Positions 7,792-15,556 of a stretch of DNA of 33,431 bases are shown piece by piece. Origin of the DNA: Planctomycetota bacterium (lineage in GTDB: Bacteria > Planctomycetota > E44-bin39). Made by a program: the position numbers and the translations under genes. The stretch's first letter is position 1. Every line of letters starts with the position of its first letter. Where the stretch lies: the NCBI GenBank assembly GCA_004376375.1, contig SOJX01000081.1:1-33431 (forward strand). The letters are read 5' to 3'. The notes under the pieces are model-generated. The model had not been told where the DNA came from, did not search any database, and saw nothing but the letters and a program-made list of their open reading frames with translations.

Positions 7792-10317
7792 ATGGACGGA
7801 GAGTTTGTGCAATTACCGGAGGATAAGCCTACCGTGGCGGTGCGCCTTGGGGAATATCTGCTTGAACGGAGAATCGGCTCCGGCGGCATGGGCCAGGTTT
7901 TCCTCGGCAGGCAGGAGTCGCTTGATCGCATGGTCGCCATAAAGATCATGCCGCGGCAGACCGCGTCCGACCAGCAGTCCGTGCAGCGCTTTCAGCGCGA
8001 GGCAAAATCCATCGCGCAATTGATTCACCCGAATATAGTCCAGGTGTTTTCATTCGGCGTCGAAAAGGGCGTTCCCTATTTCGCCATGGAGTACGTCGAC
8101 GGCGAGGACCTTTCCGCCAAACTGAAGAATGGGGAGGAGTTCACGACCGACGAGGTGGTCCACATCTTTATCGAGGTTGCCAAGGCGCTCGAGGCCGCGG
8201 CCGCGCACGACATGGTGCACCGCGATATAAAGCCGTCGAACATAATGATTGCCAAGACCGGCGAGGTCAAGGTCATGGACTTCGGCCTTGCAAAGACGCT
8301 GACGAAACCAAGCGACGTTACGACCGTCGGCATGGTCCTCGGAACGCCTCAATACATGTCGCCCGAGCAGGGCAAGGGAGAGAAGCTCGACCCGCGGGCC
8401 GACATGTACTCTCTCGGGTGCGTTGTATACCAGCTTCTTACCGGCTCGCCGCCCTTCGAGGCGGATTTGCCGACGGCGGTGGTTTGCAGGCACATCCACG
8501 ACAAGCCGAAACCGATACAGGAACTGAATCCCGACGTGCCGGACAAGCTCGCGGCGATTGTTATGCGCTGCCTGAAGAAAGACCCGGACAGGCGCTTCGC
8601 CGACCCCTGCATGCTGAGGACTATGCTTGAAGGCCTTCAAAAGGGCGAAACCACCTCTGAAATGCTGGAGAGCCTCGATACGGAGCAGCCGCCGGCCGAG
8701 GAATTACCCCAGCCGGAACCGGCGGGCGTTCAGGAGACGGGCGGAGGCGGCGGCGCGTGGGTTGCCATTTTCGGCGCTGTCGGCCTGTTCATAGCTGTTG
8801 CGGTTTTCGCACTGATTCTTTTCAGGCACGAGTTGTTCGGCAATCGCGGCGATACCGGCACGGGGCGGCAGGAACCGGTGGTGGCGCGCGTGCGCGACCC
8901 CGGCATGCTTGGCGAGCCGCCGTGTGAGATATTCTTCCCCGGCGGCGAGCTCAGAAAACATTACGGTGACATGGCCAATGCCGTTTTGATTGCTGAAGAC
9001 GAAAGGAGCGCCCCGGTCGAGCTTGAAAACCGCCTGCTCTGTGCCGGAAGGTACAGGCTGCGTATCGAGCGGGAGGGATTCGACTCGCTTACGATCGGCC
9101 CGTTTGAGCTACGGCTTCTCGACAATACGAATTCCATCAATTTAGACGACCTTTCCGTGCTTAAACTCTCGAAAGATACCGTGGACGGGATAGGAAAGGC
9201 TGTCGCGCATTTCGAAGACGGCCGTTACCTGGATGCCGAGATGCGCTTCAGCGAAATAGCGAAGTTTGCACCCGAGGTGCCCGTGGGTCCGTTTGCGAAC
9301 GCATCGGAGGCCATCGAGGCCTGCAGGCAGGAAGCGAAGGGAAACAAGGCCTATGCCGATTTGCGGGCCGACGCGCAAAGCTTGCTGGGCGATGCAAGGC
9401 CGCAGGAGGCGCTCGAGATTCTCGAGCGCATCCCGAAGGATAGCACGTTTTGCCGCAAGCATGACATCGCCGGCCTTATCCGCCACGCCAAGGAAAAGAC
9501 CAATACCGCGCAGATGTTCCTTGTTGACGCGAAGAAGGAATTGTGCAACGGCAGGTTCCAGGAAGTCCGTGCGCTTGCGAAGAAAGCGGGGGCGCTCGAC
9601 CAGGACCTGACCGAAGCGGGCGAGATTCTCGCCAGTTGCGACCGGGCCGCGGAATTCCGCGAAAAGGCCAGGAGCGCGTTCGGCGAAAAGGACAATCGAA
9701 ACGCGGTTGCGCACTACCGCAAGTACCTCGAGGTCGCTACCGAGGACAAGAAAGTCAGGGCAATTTTCGAGCGGCTTGAAAAGAAGGTCAAGGCCGAGGA
9801 CGCAAGGCTGGCCCAAATCAGTTCGCGCCTGGCCGCGGTCGAAAAGGCGATGGAGGAGAAGCGGCCCGCGGACGCGATTACCGAGTACGATTACATTCTC
9901 GCCAACCTCAAACCGGACAAGGCGGAGGTCGTCCGTTTTACCCGCCTGCGCGCCGATGCCGTCAGGACGGGGAAGAAACTCGGCATAGAGAAAACGCTGG
10001 CCGAGCTCGATAAAGCCTATATGTCCCGCGATCCGGATGCCGTGCTTGCGCTGCTGACTGCCGAGGCGAAAAAACATGCAACCGTCCGGGAAGAGCTCGA
10101 GATCTTCCTGCAGGAGGCCGGCGCCGTGAAACTGTCGCGTCACGAGATTCAATCCATGACTCTCGAGGACGGCAAGGAGGCCGCGACCACCCGGTGGGTC
10201 TTTTCAGTCTTTTTCACCGGCGTTCCCGAGCCGGCCGACGGCAGCATAGCCATGACCTACAGGTTCACCGATTCCGGCAAAGGCTGGAAAATAGCGGCGA
10301 TAACGCCGGGAGACTGA
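7792..10317 (+). CDS. Transmembrane Ser/Thr protein kinase with TPR-like and NTF2-like extracytoplasmic region
   Basis: The kinase domain (about 20-285) is complete. It has the Gly loop GSGGMG (29-34), catalytic Lys 51 in VAIKIM, Glu 70, HRDIKPSN (143-150, Asp 145), DFG (163-165) and GTPQYMSPEQ in the activation segment, so it should be active. A Pro/Glu linker leads to one membrane segment (about 322-344). The outside part begins with a PEGA-like beta segment (about 365-450), continues with some 280 residues of TPR-like helices (NAVAHYRKYLE, PADAITEYDYILANL) and ends with an NTF2-like domain (about 725-841; TTRWVFSVFFTG...MTYRFTDSGKGWKIAAITPG). This is the Hanks-type PknB-like layout with an unusual sensory tail. 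The cognate phosphatase is not in the window. The start is the only ATG that keeps the whole N-lobe. Confidence 0.92.
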   Translation: MDGEFVQLPEDKPTVAVRLGEYLLERRIGSGGMGQVFLGRQESLDRMVAIKIMPRQTASDQQSVQRFQREAKSIAQLIHPNIVQVFSFGVEKGVPYFAMEYVDGEDLSAKLKNGEEFTTDEVVHIFIEVAKALEAAAAHDMVHRDIKPSNIMIAKTGEVKVMDFGLAKTLTKPSDVTTVGMVLGTPQYMSPEQGKGEKLDPRADMYSLGCVVYQLLTGSPPFEADLPTAVVCRHIHDKPKPIQELNPDVPDKLAAIVMRCLKKDPDRRFADPCMLRTMLEGLQKGETTSEMLESLDTEQPPAEELPQPEPAGVQETGGGGGAWVAIFGAVGLFIAVAVFALILFRHELFGNRGDTGTGRQEPVVARVRDPGMLGEPPCEIFFPGGELRKHYGDMANAVLIAEDERSAPVELENRLLCAGRYRLRIEREGFDSLTIGPFELRLLDNTNSINLDDLSVLKLSKDTVDGIGKAVAHFEDGRYLDAEMRFSEIAKFAPEVPVGPFANASEAIEACRQEAKGNKAYADLRADAQSLLGDARPQEALEILERIPKDSTFCRKHDIAGLIRHAKEKTNTAQMFLVDAKKELCNGRFQEVRALAKKAGALDQDLTEAGEILASCDRAAEFREKARSAFGEKDNRNAVAHYRKYLEVATEDKKVRAIFERLEKKVKAEDARLAQISSRLAAVEKAMEEKRPADAITEYDYILANLKPDKAEVVRFTRLRADAVRTGKKLGIEKTLAELDKAYMSRDPDAVLALLTAEAKKHATVREELEIFLQEAGAVKLSRHEIQSMTLEDGKEAATTRWVFSVFFTGVPEPADGSIAMTYRFTDSGKGWKIAAITPGD

Positions 10318-10370
10318 GTAGGTTCGTAGGTTTGTAGGTTCGTAGGCATATAGGTATGTAGGTTTGTAGG
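10318..10370. repeat. Octamer array, left flank of the four-helix gene
   Basis: It starts on the base after the kinase stop: six full 8-nt units (gtaggttc, gtaggttt, gtaggttc, gtaggcat, ataggtat, gtaggttt) plus gtagg. The last partial unit runs straight into aggaggga, the ribosome-binding site of the next gene. Confidence 0.9.
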
Positions 10371-10380
10371 AGGGAATGTT

Positions 10381-10737
10381 TTGAGGATATACACTGAACT
10401 GAAAGTGTGGCAGAAAAGCCATAAACTTGTTCTTGAAGTCTTCAGGGTGACGGCAAAGTTCCCGAAAGAGGAGAAGTACGGCCTGACGAGTCAGATGCGT
10501 CGCGCTTCCTTCTCTATTCCGGCTAATATAGCGGAAGGTTGCGCCAAGGAGGGTGACAAAGATTTCGCACGGTTTCTTCAGATATCGCTTGGCTCTGCAA
10601 ATGAGCTTGAATATTTTTTCCTGCTTACTCGCGATCTGCACATGCTTGGTTCTGAAACGTATGAAAAACTGCAAGAACAGATAACCGAAACCAGAAAGAT
10701 GCTGGTTTCGTTTATTGTAAGCCTTAGGAAGAAGTAG
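10381..10737 (+). CDS. Four-helix-bundle protein, IVS / S23-like family
   Basis: The 118-residue product carries the hallmarks of the four-helix-bundle family once called '23S rRNA intervening sequence protein' or S23. These are ELKVWQKSHKLVLEVF (helix 1), FPKEEKYGLTSQMRRAS, SIPANIAEGCAKE (the signature turn), DFARFLQISLGSANELEYF (helix 3) and a last long helix. The start is TTG at 10381, 5 bases after a near-perfect aggaggga site; no ATG in frame would keep helix 1. Homologous bundles include Avd, the accessory protein of diversity-generating retroelements, which binds nucleic acid as a pentamer. Here there is no rRNA or reverse transcriptase nearby. The gene lies inside one octamer array: the array supplies the bases next to its ribosome-binding site and even its TAG stop. 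No function is established; a nucleic-acid-binding role is an inference. Confidence 0.9.
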   Translation: MRIYTELKVWQKSHKLVLEVFRVTAKFPKEEKYGLTSQMRRASFSIPANIAEGCAKEGDKDFARFLQISLGSANELEYFFLLTRDLHMLGSETYEKLQEQITETRKMLVSFIVSLRKK

Positions 10738-10946
10738 GTATGTAAGTTTGTAGGTGCGTAGGTTAGTAGGTGCGTAGGCATATAGGTTTGTAGGTTTGTA
10801 GGTGTGCAGGTTTGTAGGTGTGCAGGTTTGTAGGTGTGTAGGTTTGCAGGTAAGAAAAAACCTATTAACCTACGAACCTATAAACCTAGGAACCTAGGAA
10901 CCTAGGAACCTACGAACCTAGGAACCTACGAACCTACGAACCTATT
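10734..10946. repeat. Inverted octamer array, right flank of the four-helix gene
   Basis: 15 unbroken 8-nt units of gtaggttt type (10734-10853) are followed by gaaaa and 11 units of aacctacg/aacctagg type (10859-10946). The two arms are mutually complementary and could form a hairpin with arms of roughly 90-120 bases. The first unit contains the stop codon of the upstream gene; the last ends 15 bases before the next start. Confidence 0.92.
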
Positions 10947-10961
10947 TTCAGAGGCTCTAAA

Positions 10962-13295
10962 ATGCGATGCGTACGTGAATCTTTTTTCGCCGTTTTCCTC
11001 GCGTTTGCGATTGCAGGCCCTGCCTGCGGAGCCGCGGGAGCTGAAGAATCCGAGCCCGGTATTCTTGGAACCATCAAGGCGGTCAAGGGCGAAGCGATAG
11101 TGCTCGACCTCGGCTCCGGGGACGGCGTCGCCCCCAAGATGGAATTTTCGGTTTTTTCAACCGCGAAAGTCGTGAAGCTGCCGTTTACCGGGAAGCCGGT
11201 CCTTATCCGTGAGCGCAAGATTGCAACGTTGATCGTAACCTCCGTGGCCGAGGAGACCGCCAACGCGCGTATACACTGGATCCGCGAGGGCGAGACGCTC
11301 GAGGCCGGGATGAGCGTGGCCCAGGTGCCGAAAGTGCTTGAGAAGCGGCCCAACGCGCCGCCTGAAGTCAAGCTGGTCGTTGAATCGAAAGATATTTATT
11401 CGGGCGCGCAGGTCCAGCTGAGGGCGGACATACAGGACCTGGACGACAAGTTCCATTTCTTCAGGTGGTCCTGCACGGGCGGCTATTTCATGATGAAGGA
11501 AACGGTAGAGGCTCGAAACATATGGATACCGCCCGTGGCGCCGGGCGACTATACGCTCACCGTCAGGGCAACCGACCCGAAAAAAGCAAAGGGGACCGAC
11601 AGCGTGAAGGTTTTCTCCGTCGGTTTTCCGCGCGCCGAAAAACTTCAAATGGGGCCGGCGGGCGCGTTCGGCTATGAAAGCAGGCGATTCGGGGTTGCGA
11701 CCGACCTGGTCTTCTCCGAGGACGGCTCGCTTATCCTGCTTGATTCGGCGAACCGCTGTCTCGGGCTTCTGAGTGCTGATTTCAAGGTGAAGCGGGTGGG
11801 GGTTCCCTTCGGGGATGATCAGGAGTTCAGCCGCGTGGCGGTGCGCTGCGGCATTATCGCCGCGATTGACCCCGATGAATACAGGGTTTCCGTCTTCGAT
11901 TACAAGTCCTCGCTTGACCTGACCGCGCCCAGGCACGCTTTCGGCTCATACGGTTACACCAACGGATGTTTCCAGAAGCCGGTCGATCTGGTAATTATGA
12001 AAACGAGTGAGATCGTGGTGCTCGACCGCAAGGCGAAACGGATGCAGGCCTTTGACAGGAAAGGCAGATTCGCGTTTTCCGTTGGAATGGAAGGCGAGGA
12101 AGAATACCAGCTCAAGGACCCGGTCGGGCTGTGCCTTGACGCGACGGACGCGCTTTACGTGCTTGACGCCGGCAACCTGAAAGTTCAGCGCTACGTCGAC
12201 TTCCGCCACGAGCGTGAGATAAAGCTGGAGGAAGAAGACGTCAAAGAACCCTGCGCCATAGCGTATAATCCGCGGACCAAGTTGCTACAGATTCTTGACG
12301 CCGCGGACGGCTCCGTAAAGGCCTACAGCCTCTCGGGCAAAAAACAGGATTTCATTTTCAACGAGTCGCCTGCCGCGCTCGCCGTACCCGAAAACCCGAC
12401 CCGGATACATTGCGACGTTTTCGGCAATATATATCTCACGGTGCAGGAAGACGCCGCGCTGCTGAAATACTCGTGGAGCGGCAAATTTCTCGGCAAGTGG
12501 GGCGGTGAAGAAACCAACCGCGCCATTCGCGCGGCGGCGGGACCGAACGGCGAAATGTATCTCCTTGCACCCTCGACGGGGTGGCTTTTCTCGGACCGCA
12601 GCCGCAACTGCATCTGGAAGCTCGACCAGAACGGCTGGATTGTGCAGCGGATAAGCGGACCGGGCACCGAAGCCGTATTCGACGAGGCCGTCGACTTCGT
12701 ATGCAGCCCGGACGGCCACCTCTTTGTTCTGGACGTGGGCGCCGGGATCGTCGCACATATCATGCCTGACGGCACGCGCGCAACCGATATCGGTGAAAAC
12801 GTTTTTGAAGATCCCATTGATATTGCCGCCGGCCCCGGCGGATTTGCAGTCCTCCTGTACAAGACCAGGGAATGCGTGCACCTTTTCGATTACAAGGGCA
12901 ATCCGGCCGGCTCGCCGATTCCCCCGGCCGACGGTGAAGTCGAAACCTACAAGCCGCACCGCGTTGCATGCGGCCCCGGCGGTATGGTTTACGTTTATTC
13001 CCGCTCCGACCACACCGTCCAGGCGTTCAATTCCGACGGCACGCTGTCGGCCAATTGGGCCAACAACAACTTCGACGTGGTTCTCGATGACCTCGAAGTC
13101 TCCCCGATCGGCCCGCTTTTCATGCCCGAATACAAGGGGCTTGCGGTAATCGCGCCCAAGCGCCCGGAGCTACAGAGGATCGAGTTTCCCGAGCTCGTAA
13201 CGCGCCCGCTCGACATCGCCGTGGACCCGCTCGGCCGGGTTTACGTGCTGAACGAAGAGCCCCGCCGCCTGATAATGTTCCGGTTCTGGAAATAG
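10962..13295 (+). CDS. Secreted NHL/beta-propeller protein with FlgT-like and Ig-like N-terminal domains
   Basis: 777 residues. The signal peptide is about 1-27. Residues about 34-122 (GTIKAVKGEAIVLDLGSGDG... LIVTSVAEETANARI) form the small beta-barrel seen in FlgT C-terminal-like domains of secreted proteins. Residues about 130-220 are an Ig/PKD-like domain (YTLTVRATDPKKAKG). From about 235 to the end come NHL-like repeats, with recurring short motifs such as LYVLDAGNLKVQRY, IVVLDRKAKRMQAFDRKGRF, LFVLDVGAGIVAHIMPDG and VYVYSRSDHTVQAFNSDGTL. The repeats should close into one or two propellers used for binding rather than catalysis. A cagagg sequence just upstream acts as a weak ribosome-binding site. 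Nothing is cotranscribed downstream: the next gene converges. Confidence 0.85.
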   Translation: MRCVRESFFAVFLAFAIAGPACGAAGAEESEPGILGTIKAVKGEAIVLDLGSGDGVAPKMEFSVFSTAKVVKLPFTGKPVLIRERKIATLIVTSVAEETANARIHWIREGETLEAGMSVAQVPKVLEKRPNAPPEVKLVVESKDIYSGAQVQLRADIQDLDDKFHFFRWSCTGGYFMMKETVEARNIWIPPVAPGDYTLTVRATDPKKAKGTDSVKVFSVGFPRAEKLQMGPAGAFGYESRRFGVATDLVFSEDGSLILLDSANRCLGLLSADFKVKRVGVPFGDDQEFSRVAVRCGIIAAIDPDEYRVSVFDYKSSLDLTAPRHAFGSYGYTNGCFQKPVDLVIMKTSEIVVLDRKAKRMQAFDRKGRFAFSVGMEGEEEYQLKDPVGLCLDATDALYVLDAGNLKVQRYVDFRHEREIKLEEEDVKEPCAIAYNPRTKLLQILDAADGSVKAYSLSGKKQDFIFNESPAALAVPENPTRIHCDVFGNIYLTVQEDAALLKYSWSGKFLGKWGGEETNRAIRAAAGPNGEMYLLAPSTGWLFSDRSRNCIWKLDQNGWIVQRISGPGTEAVFDEAVDFVCSPDGHLFVLDVGAGIVAHIMPDGTRATDIGENVFEDPIDIAAGPGGFAVLLYKTRECVHLFDYKGNPAGSPIPPADGEVETYKPHRVACGPGGMVYVYSRSDHTVQAFNSDGTLSANWANNNFDVVLDDLEVSPIGPLFMPEYKGLAVIAPKRPELQRIEFPELVTRPLDIAVDPLGRVYVLNEEPRRLIMFRFWK

Positions 13296-13302
13296 GAGAA
13301 GA

Positions 13303-13430
13303 AAGTTAAAAGTTTTAAGTTTAAAGTTAAAAGCCGAATTAGTCCAAATCTGATTATTTAGCCGCCGGGCTTGACTGGCGAGCCAACGAACCATCTTAAC
13401 TTTCATAATTCATAATTTTGAATTTATAAT
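13303..13430. repeat. Heptamer array and dispersed repeat between convergent genes
   Basis: Left arm 13303-13330: aagttaa, aagtttt, aagttta, aagttaa. A decayed palindromic element lies near 13361-13383 (gccgccgggc...ggcg). The right part (13395-13430) is an AT-rich stretch whose reverse complement matches 22820-22855 at 34 of 36 bases. Confidence 0.75.
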
Positions 13431-13521
13431 TTATTCTCTGCGCCTTCCGTGGCTCCGCGGTTAAAACAAATCCCCGGCAAATATGCTCATATTTATGTCG
13501 ATATGTATAACTCAAAACGCT

Positions 13522-14484
13522 TCACTCCGGGTCCGCGGCGCAGCGGAATCCCTGGCTGACGATGTTCCATCCCTGCGGATTCATATAGATGCGGAACGCG
13601 ACCCGGCTCGTAGCGGGCCGCGCCAGCCACGACCCGCCCTTGACTATGTGCCCCTCGGGAGTCGGGTTCCTCCGCTCCGGGTTCCGGTCGGAATGTTCCC
13701 CGCGAAAGTCGGCGGCGTAATAATCGCTCACCCACTCCCATACGTTACCGCACATGTCAGAGCATCCGTAAGGGCTGTCTCCTCCCCTGGGGAAACTGCC
13801 CACTTCTACGGGACCGCTGCCGTTCAGGTTCGCGTGGCCCGGCAGGAACGTGTTCCCCCACGGCCAGGTGCGGCCGTCCGTGCCGCGGGCCGCCTTCTCC
13901 CACTCCGCCTCCGTGGGAAGCCTGAGCCTTACCCATCTGCAGAACGCGTCGGCGTCTTTCCACGAAACTCCGGCAATGGGGTTGTTGCCGAAACACTCGG
14001 ATTCGGGGTTGTACTCGGAAACCGGGTAGGAGGCCTTCGAGAATGCCGTATAAACCTTGTACTGCCAGCATGTGACCTCGTGTTTCTGAATGAGGTAGAT
14101 TCTGAGGAAGATTTTTCGCTGCGGCGCCTCGGACTGAATAATGGGCTTTTCCACCTCGTCGAAAGACCCGTCAGCGAATATCTTTTCCGCGTTCTCCCCG
14201 GTCGTGCCCAGGAGAAAACGGCCGGACGGAATGCGGGCAGTGTCGGCCAGGATGGACCGGCGGAGTTCTTTCCTGACAAGCTCGGTGCTGCGCCCGCCGA
14301 GCCCCTCGAGGAACTCGAGAGCCCTCTTGCGCTCCTGTGTCTTTTCGGCAAAGAGCATGCGCGCGAAGTAGCGGATGCGCAGTTCCCGGTATACGTAACA
14401 CCCAAGAATAACACACCCGAACACTGCGAGGATGGCGGCGATCCACAAAAACGGAAAACCGGCCTTCTTTTCGCGTTCGTCCAT
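13522..14484 (-). CDS. Membrane-anchored FGE/SUMF1-fold protein lacking catalytic cysteines
   Basis: 320 residues. One N-terminal membrane segment (about 11-30) is followed by a short helical region (about 45-80) and a complete formylglycine-generating-enzyme fold. Its motifs include IPSGRFLLG (85-93), YLIQKHEVTCWQY (130-142), NPIAGVSWKDADAFCRW, LRLPTEAEWEKAARG, WPWGN, CGNVWEWVSDYY, HIVKGGSWLARP and QGFRCA. In known FGEs the two copper-binding cysteines lie in GGS[FW]-L-C-x4-C. Here these positions are Ala 288 and Ser 293, so sulfatase activation is unlikely. The fold is widely reused as a binding module next to kinases and two-component systems. The gene has its own promoter and converges with the propeller gene. 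Confidence 0.9.
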   Translation of the reverse strand: MDEREKKAGFPFLWIAAILAVFGCVILGCYVYRELRIRYFARMLFAEKTQERKRALEFLEGLGGRSTELVRKELRRSILADTARIPSGRFLLGTTGENAEKIFADGSFDEVEKPIIQSEAPQRKIFLRIYLIQKHEVTCWQYKVYTAFSKASYPVSEYNPESECFGNNPIAGVSWKDADAFCRWVRLRLPTEAEWEKAARGTDGRTWPWGNTFLPGHANLNGSGPVEVGSFPRGGDSPYGCSDMCGNVWEWVSDYYAADFRGEHSDRNPERRNPTPEGHIVKGGSWLARPATSRVAFRIYMNPQGWNIVSQGFRCAADPE

Positions 14485-14535
14485 ACTTGGTTCTTTGTTA
14501 ATACCAAAAACTAATAACCTTCTTTTCCCTAAGTC

Positions 14536-14563
14536 ATTATAATGCCTGGAAGATCAAAAGCAA
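14536..14563 (-). promoter_or_regulatory. Sigma-70 promoter for the FGE-like gene
   Basis: On the minus strand TTGCTT (14563-14558), a 16-base spacer and TATAAT (14541-14536). The predicted leader is about 45 bases. Confidence 0.5.
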
Positions 14564-14625
14564 ATCGGAACGGGTGCGATAAGTAATGCGTCGGGTGGCG
14601 CGCCGCAATTTGTCCAAAAAAGTGC

Positions 14626-14653
14626 TTTCCATTGGCCGAACAACAAGTATAAT
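14626..14653 (+). promoter_or_regulatory. Candidate promoter of the beta-barrel operon
   Basis: Consensus TATAAT at 14648-14653, with only a weak -35 (TTTCCA, 14626-14631, 16-base spacer). Position and leader length (about 35 bases) fit the GTG at 14696. Confidence 0.45.
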
Positions 14654-14695
14654 TATAAGAAGAGGCAACGTCTGCATAGGACGGAGGGTAGCGAA

Positions 14696-15541
14696 GTGAA
14701 ATGGAACCTGAAAAAACCGATTCTCTTCATCGCTGCATTTTCTCTGGTGCTCGGCTGGTCCGTTAGCGCGGCCGCTGACGATGAAGACGCCCTTGCGGCA
14801 AAGATAAAGCTCGGCTGGTGGCAGGTCTCGCTCCAGGGCGATTTTTATTCCGATGATGAAGGCACTCCCGGCTCGACCATCAAATTCGACCAGAAGGACT
14901 TTGTCGATTTCGACCGCTCAGAGGCCACGGTCGTGCCCGAGCTTACGCTCGACGTCGGCCCGTTCCGGTTCAATGTGTCCTACTGGAAGTTCGAGTTCCT
15001 GGCCGACGAGATTATCAACGTGCAGGATTTCAGTTTCGGGGGGCTTGACTTCCCGGCTGCGGTGACGGCGGGGCTTACGGGCAGCATGTTCATCGAAGAA
15101 ATCGACGTTTCACTCGGTTTCAACCTTCTCGAGTTTACCGATACTCTTGACATCTGGGCCGGCGCAGGAGTGAGGATGTACGGCATCGGCGGTGAATTCG
15201 AGGCCGTGTCGCTGATTCCCATGATTGTTCCCGAATTCGAGGCCACGCGGACCGAGCGCATGCCCGTCCCCGTGATTGCAGGCCAGGCCGAGGCCCATAT
15301 AAGTTTCCTGGACGCCGGCATTCGCGGCGCGTGGTGCAACTACCGCTCCGAGTCGATTGAGACGGACATCAACCTTTACGACGTAAGACTATACGCAGGC
15401 ATTTCCACCGATCATTTCGGGGTGGAGGTGGGATACCATTTTCTGCGCCTCGATTTCGCGTTCGGGCAGTTCGACAAGGACCCGATTTCGTTCGACGGAA
15501 CCCTCGCGGGGGCGTACATCTTCGCAGTCCTGAAGTTCTAG
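14696..15541 (+). CDS. Predicted outer-membrane beta-barrel protein
   Basis: The start is GTG, 7 bases after a ggaggg ribosome-binding site; no ATG gives the signal peptide (about 1-27, ending SAAA-DDED). The 281-residue product has alternating amphipathic strands throughout (WWQVSLQGDFYSDDEG, RFNVSYWKFEFLADE, DIWAGAGVRMYGIGGEFE, HFGVEVGYHFLRLDFAFGQF) and ends AYIFAVLKF with a terminal Phe, the usual outer-membrane insertion signal. This is one of the better signs that the host is a diderm. No porin subfamily is recognisable. It heads a three-gene plus-strand run with a membrane protein and a thioredoxin-fold protein. Confidence 0.75.
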   Translation: MKWNLKKPILFIAAFSLVLGWSVSAAADDEDALAAKIKLGWWQVSLQGDFYSDDEGTPGSTIKFDQKDFVDFDRSEATVVPELTLDVGPFRFNVSYWKFEFLADEIINVQDFSFGGLDFPAAVTAGLTGSMFIEEIDVSLGFNLLEFTDTLDIWAGAGVRMYGIGGEFEAVSLIPMIVPEFEATRTERMPVPVIAGQAEAHISFLDAGIRGAWCNYRSESIETDINLYDVRLYAGISTDHFGVEVGYHFLRLDFAFGQFDKDPISFDGTLAGAYIFAVLKF

Positions 15542-15556
15542 CGGCCGGTGATATCC

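Noticed and set aside
10734..10946. CRISPR-like array
   Set aside because: Units are only 8 nt, directly adjoining and degenerate; there are no spacers and no cas genes.
10318..10946. Diversity-generating retroelement suggested by the Avd-like fold
   Set aside because: No reverse transcriptase and no template/variable repeat pair with adenine-specific differences are visible in the window.
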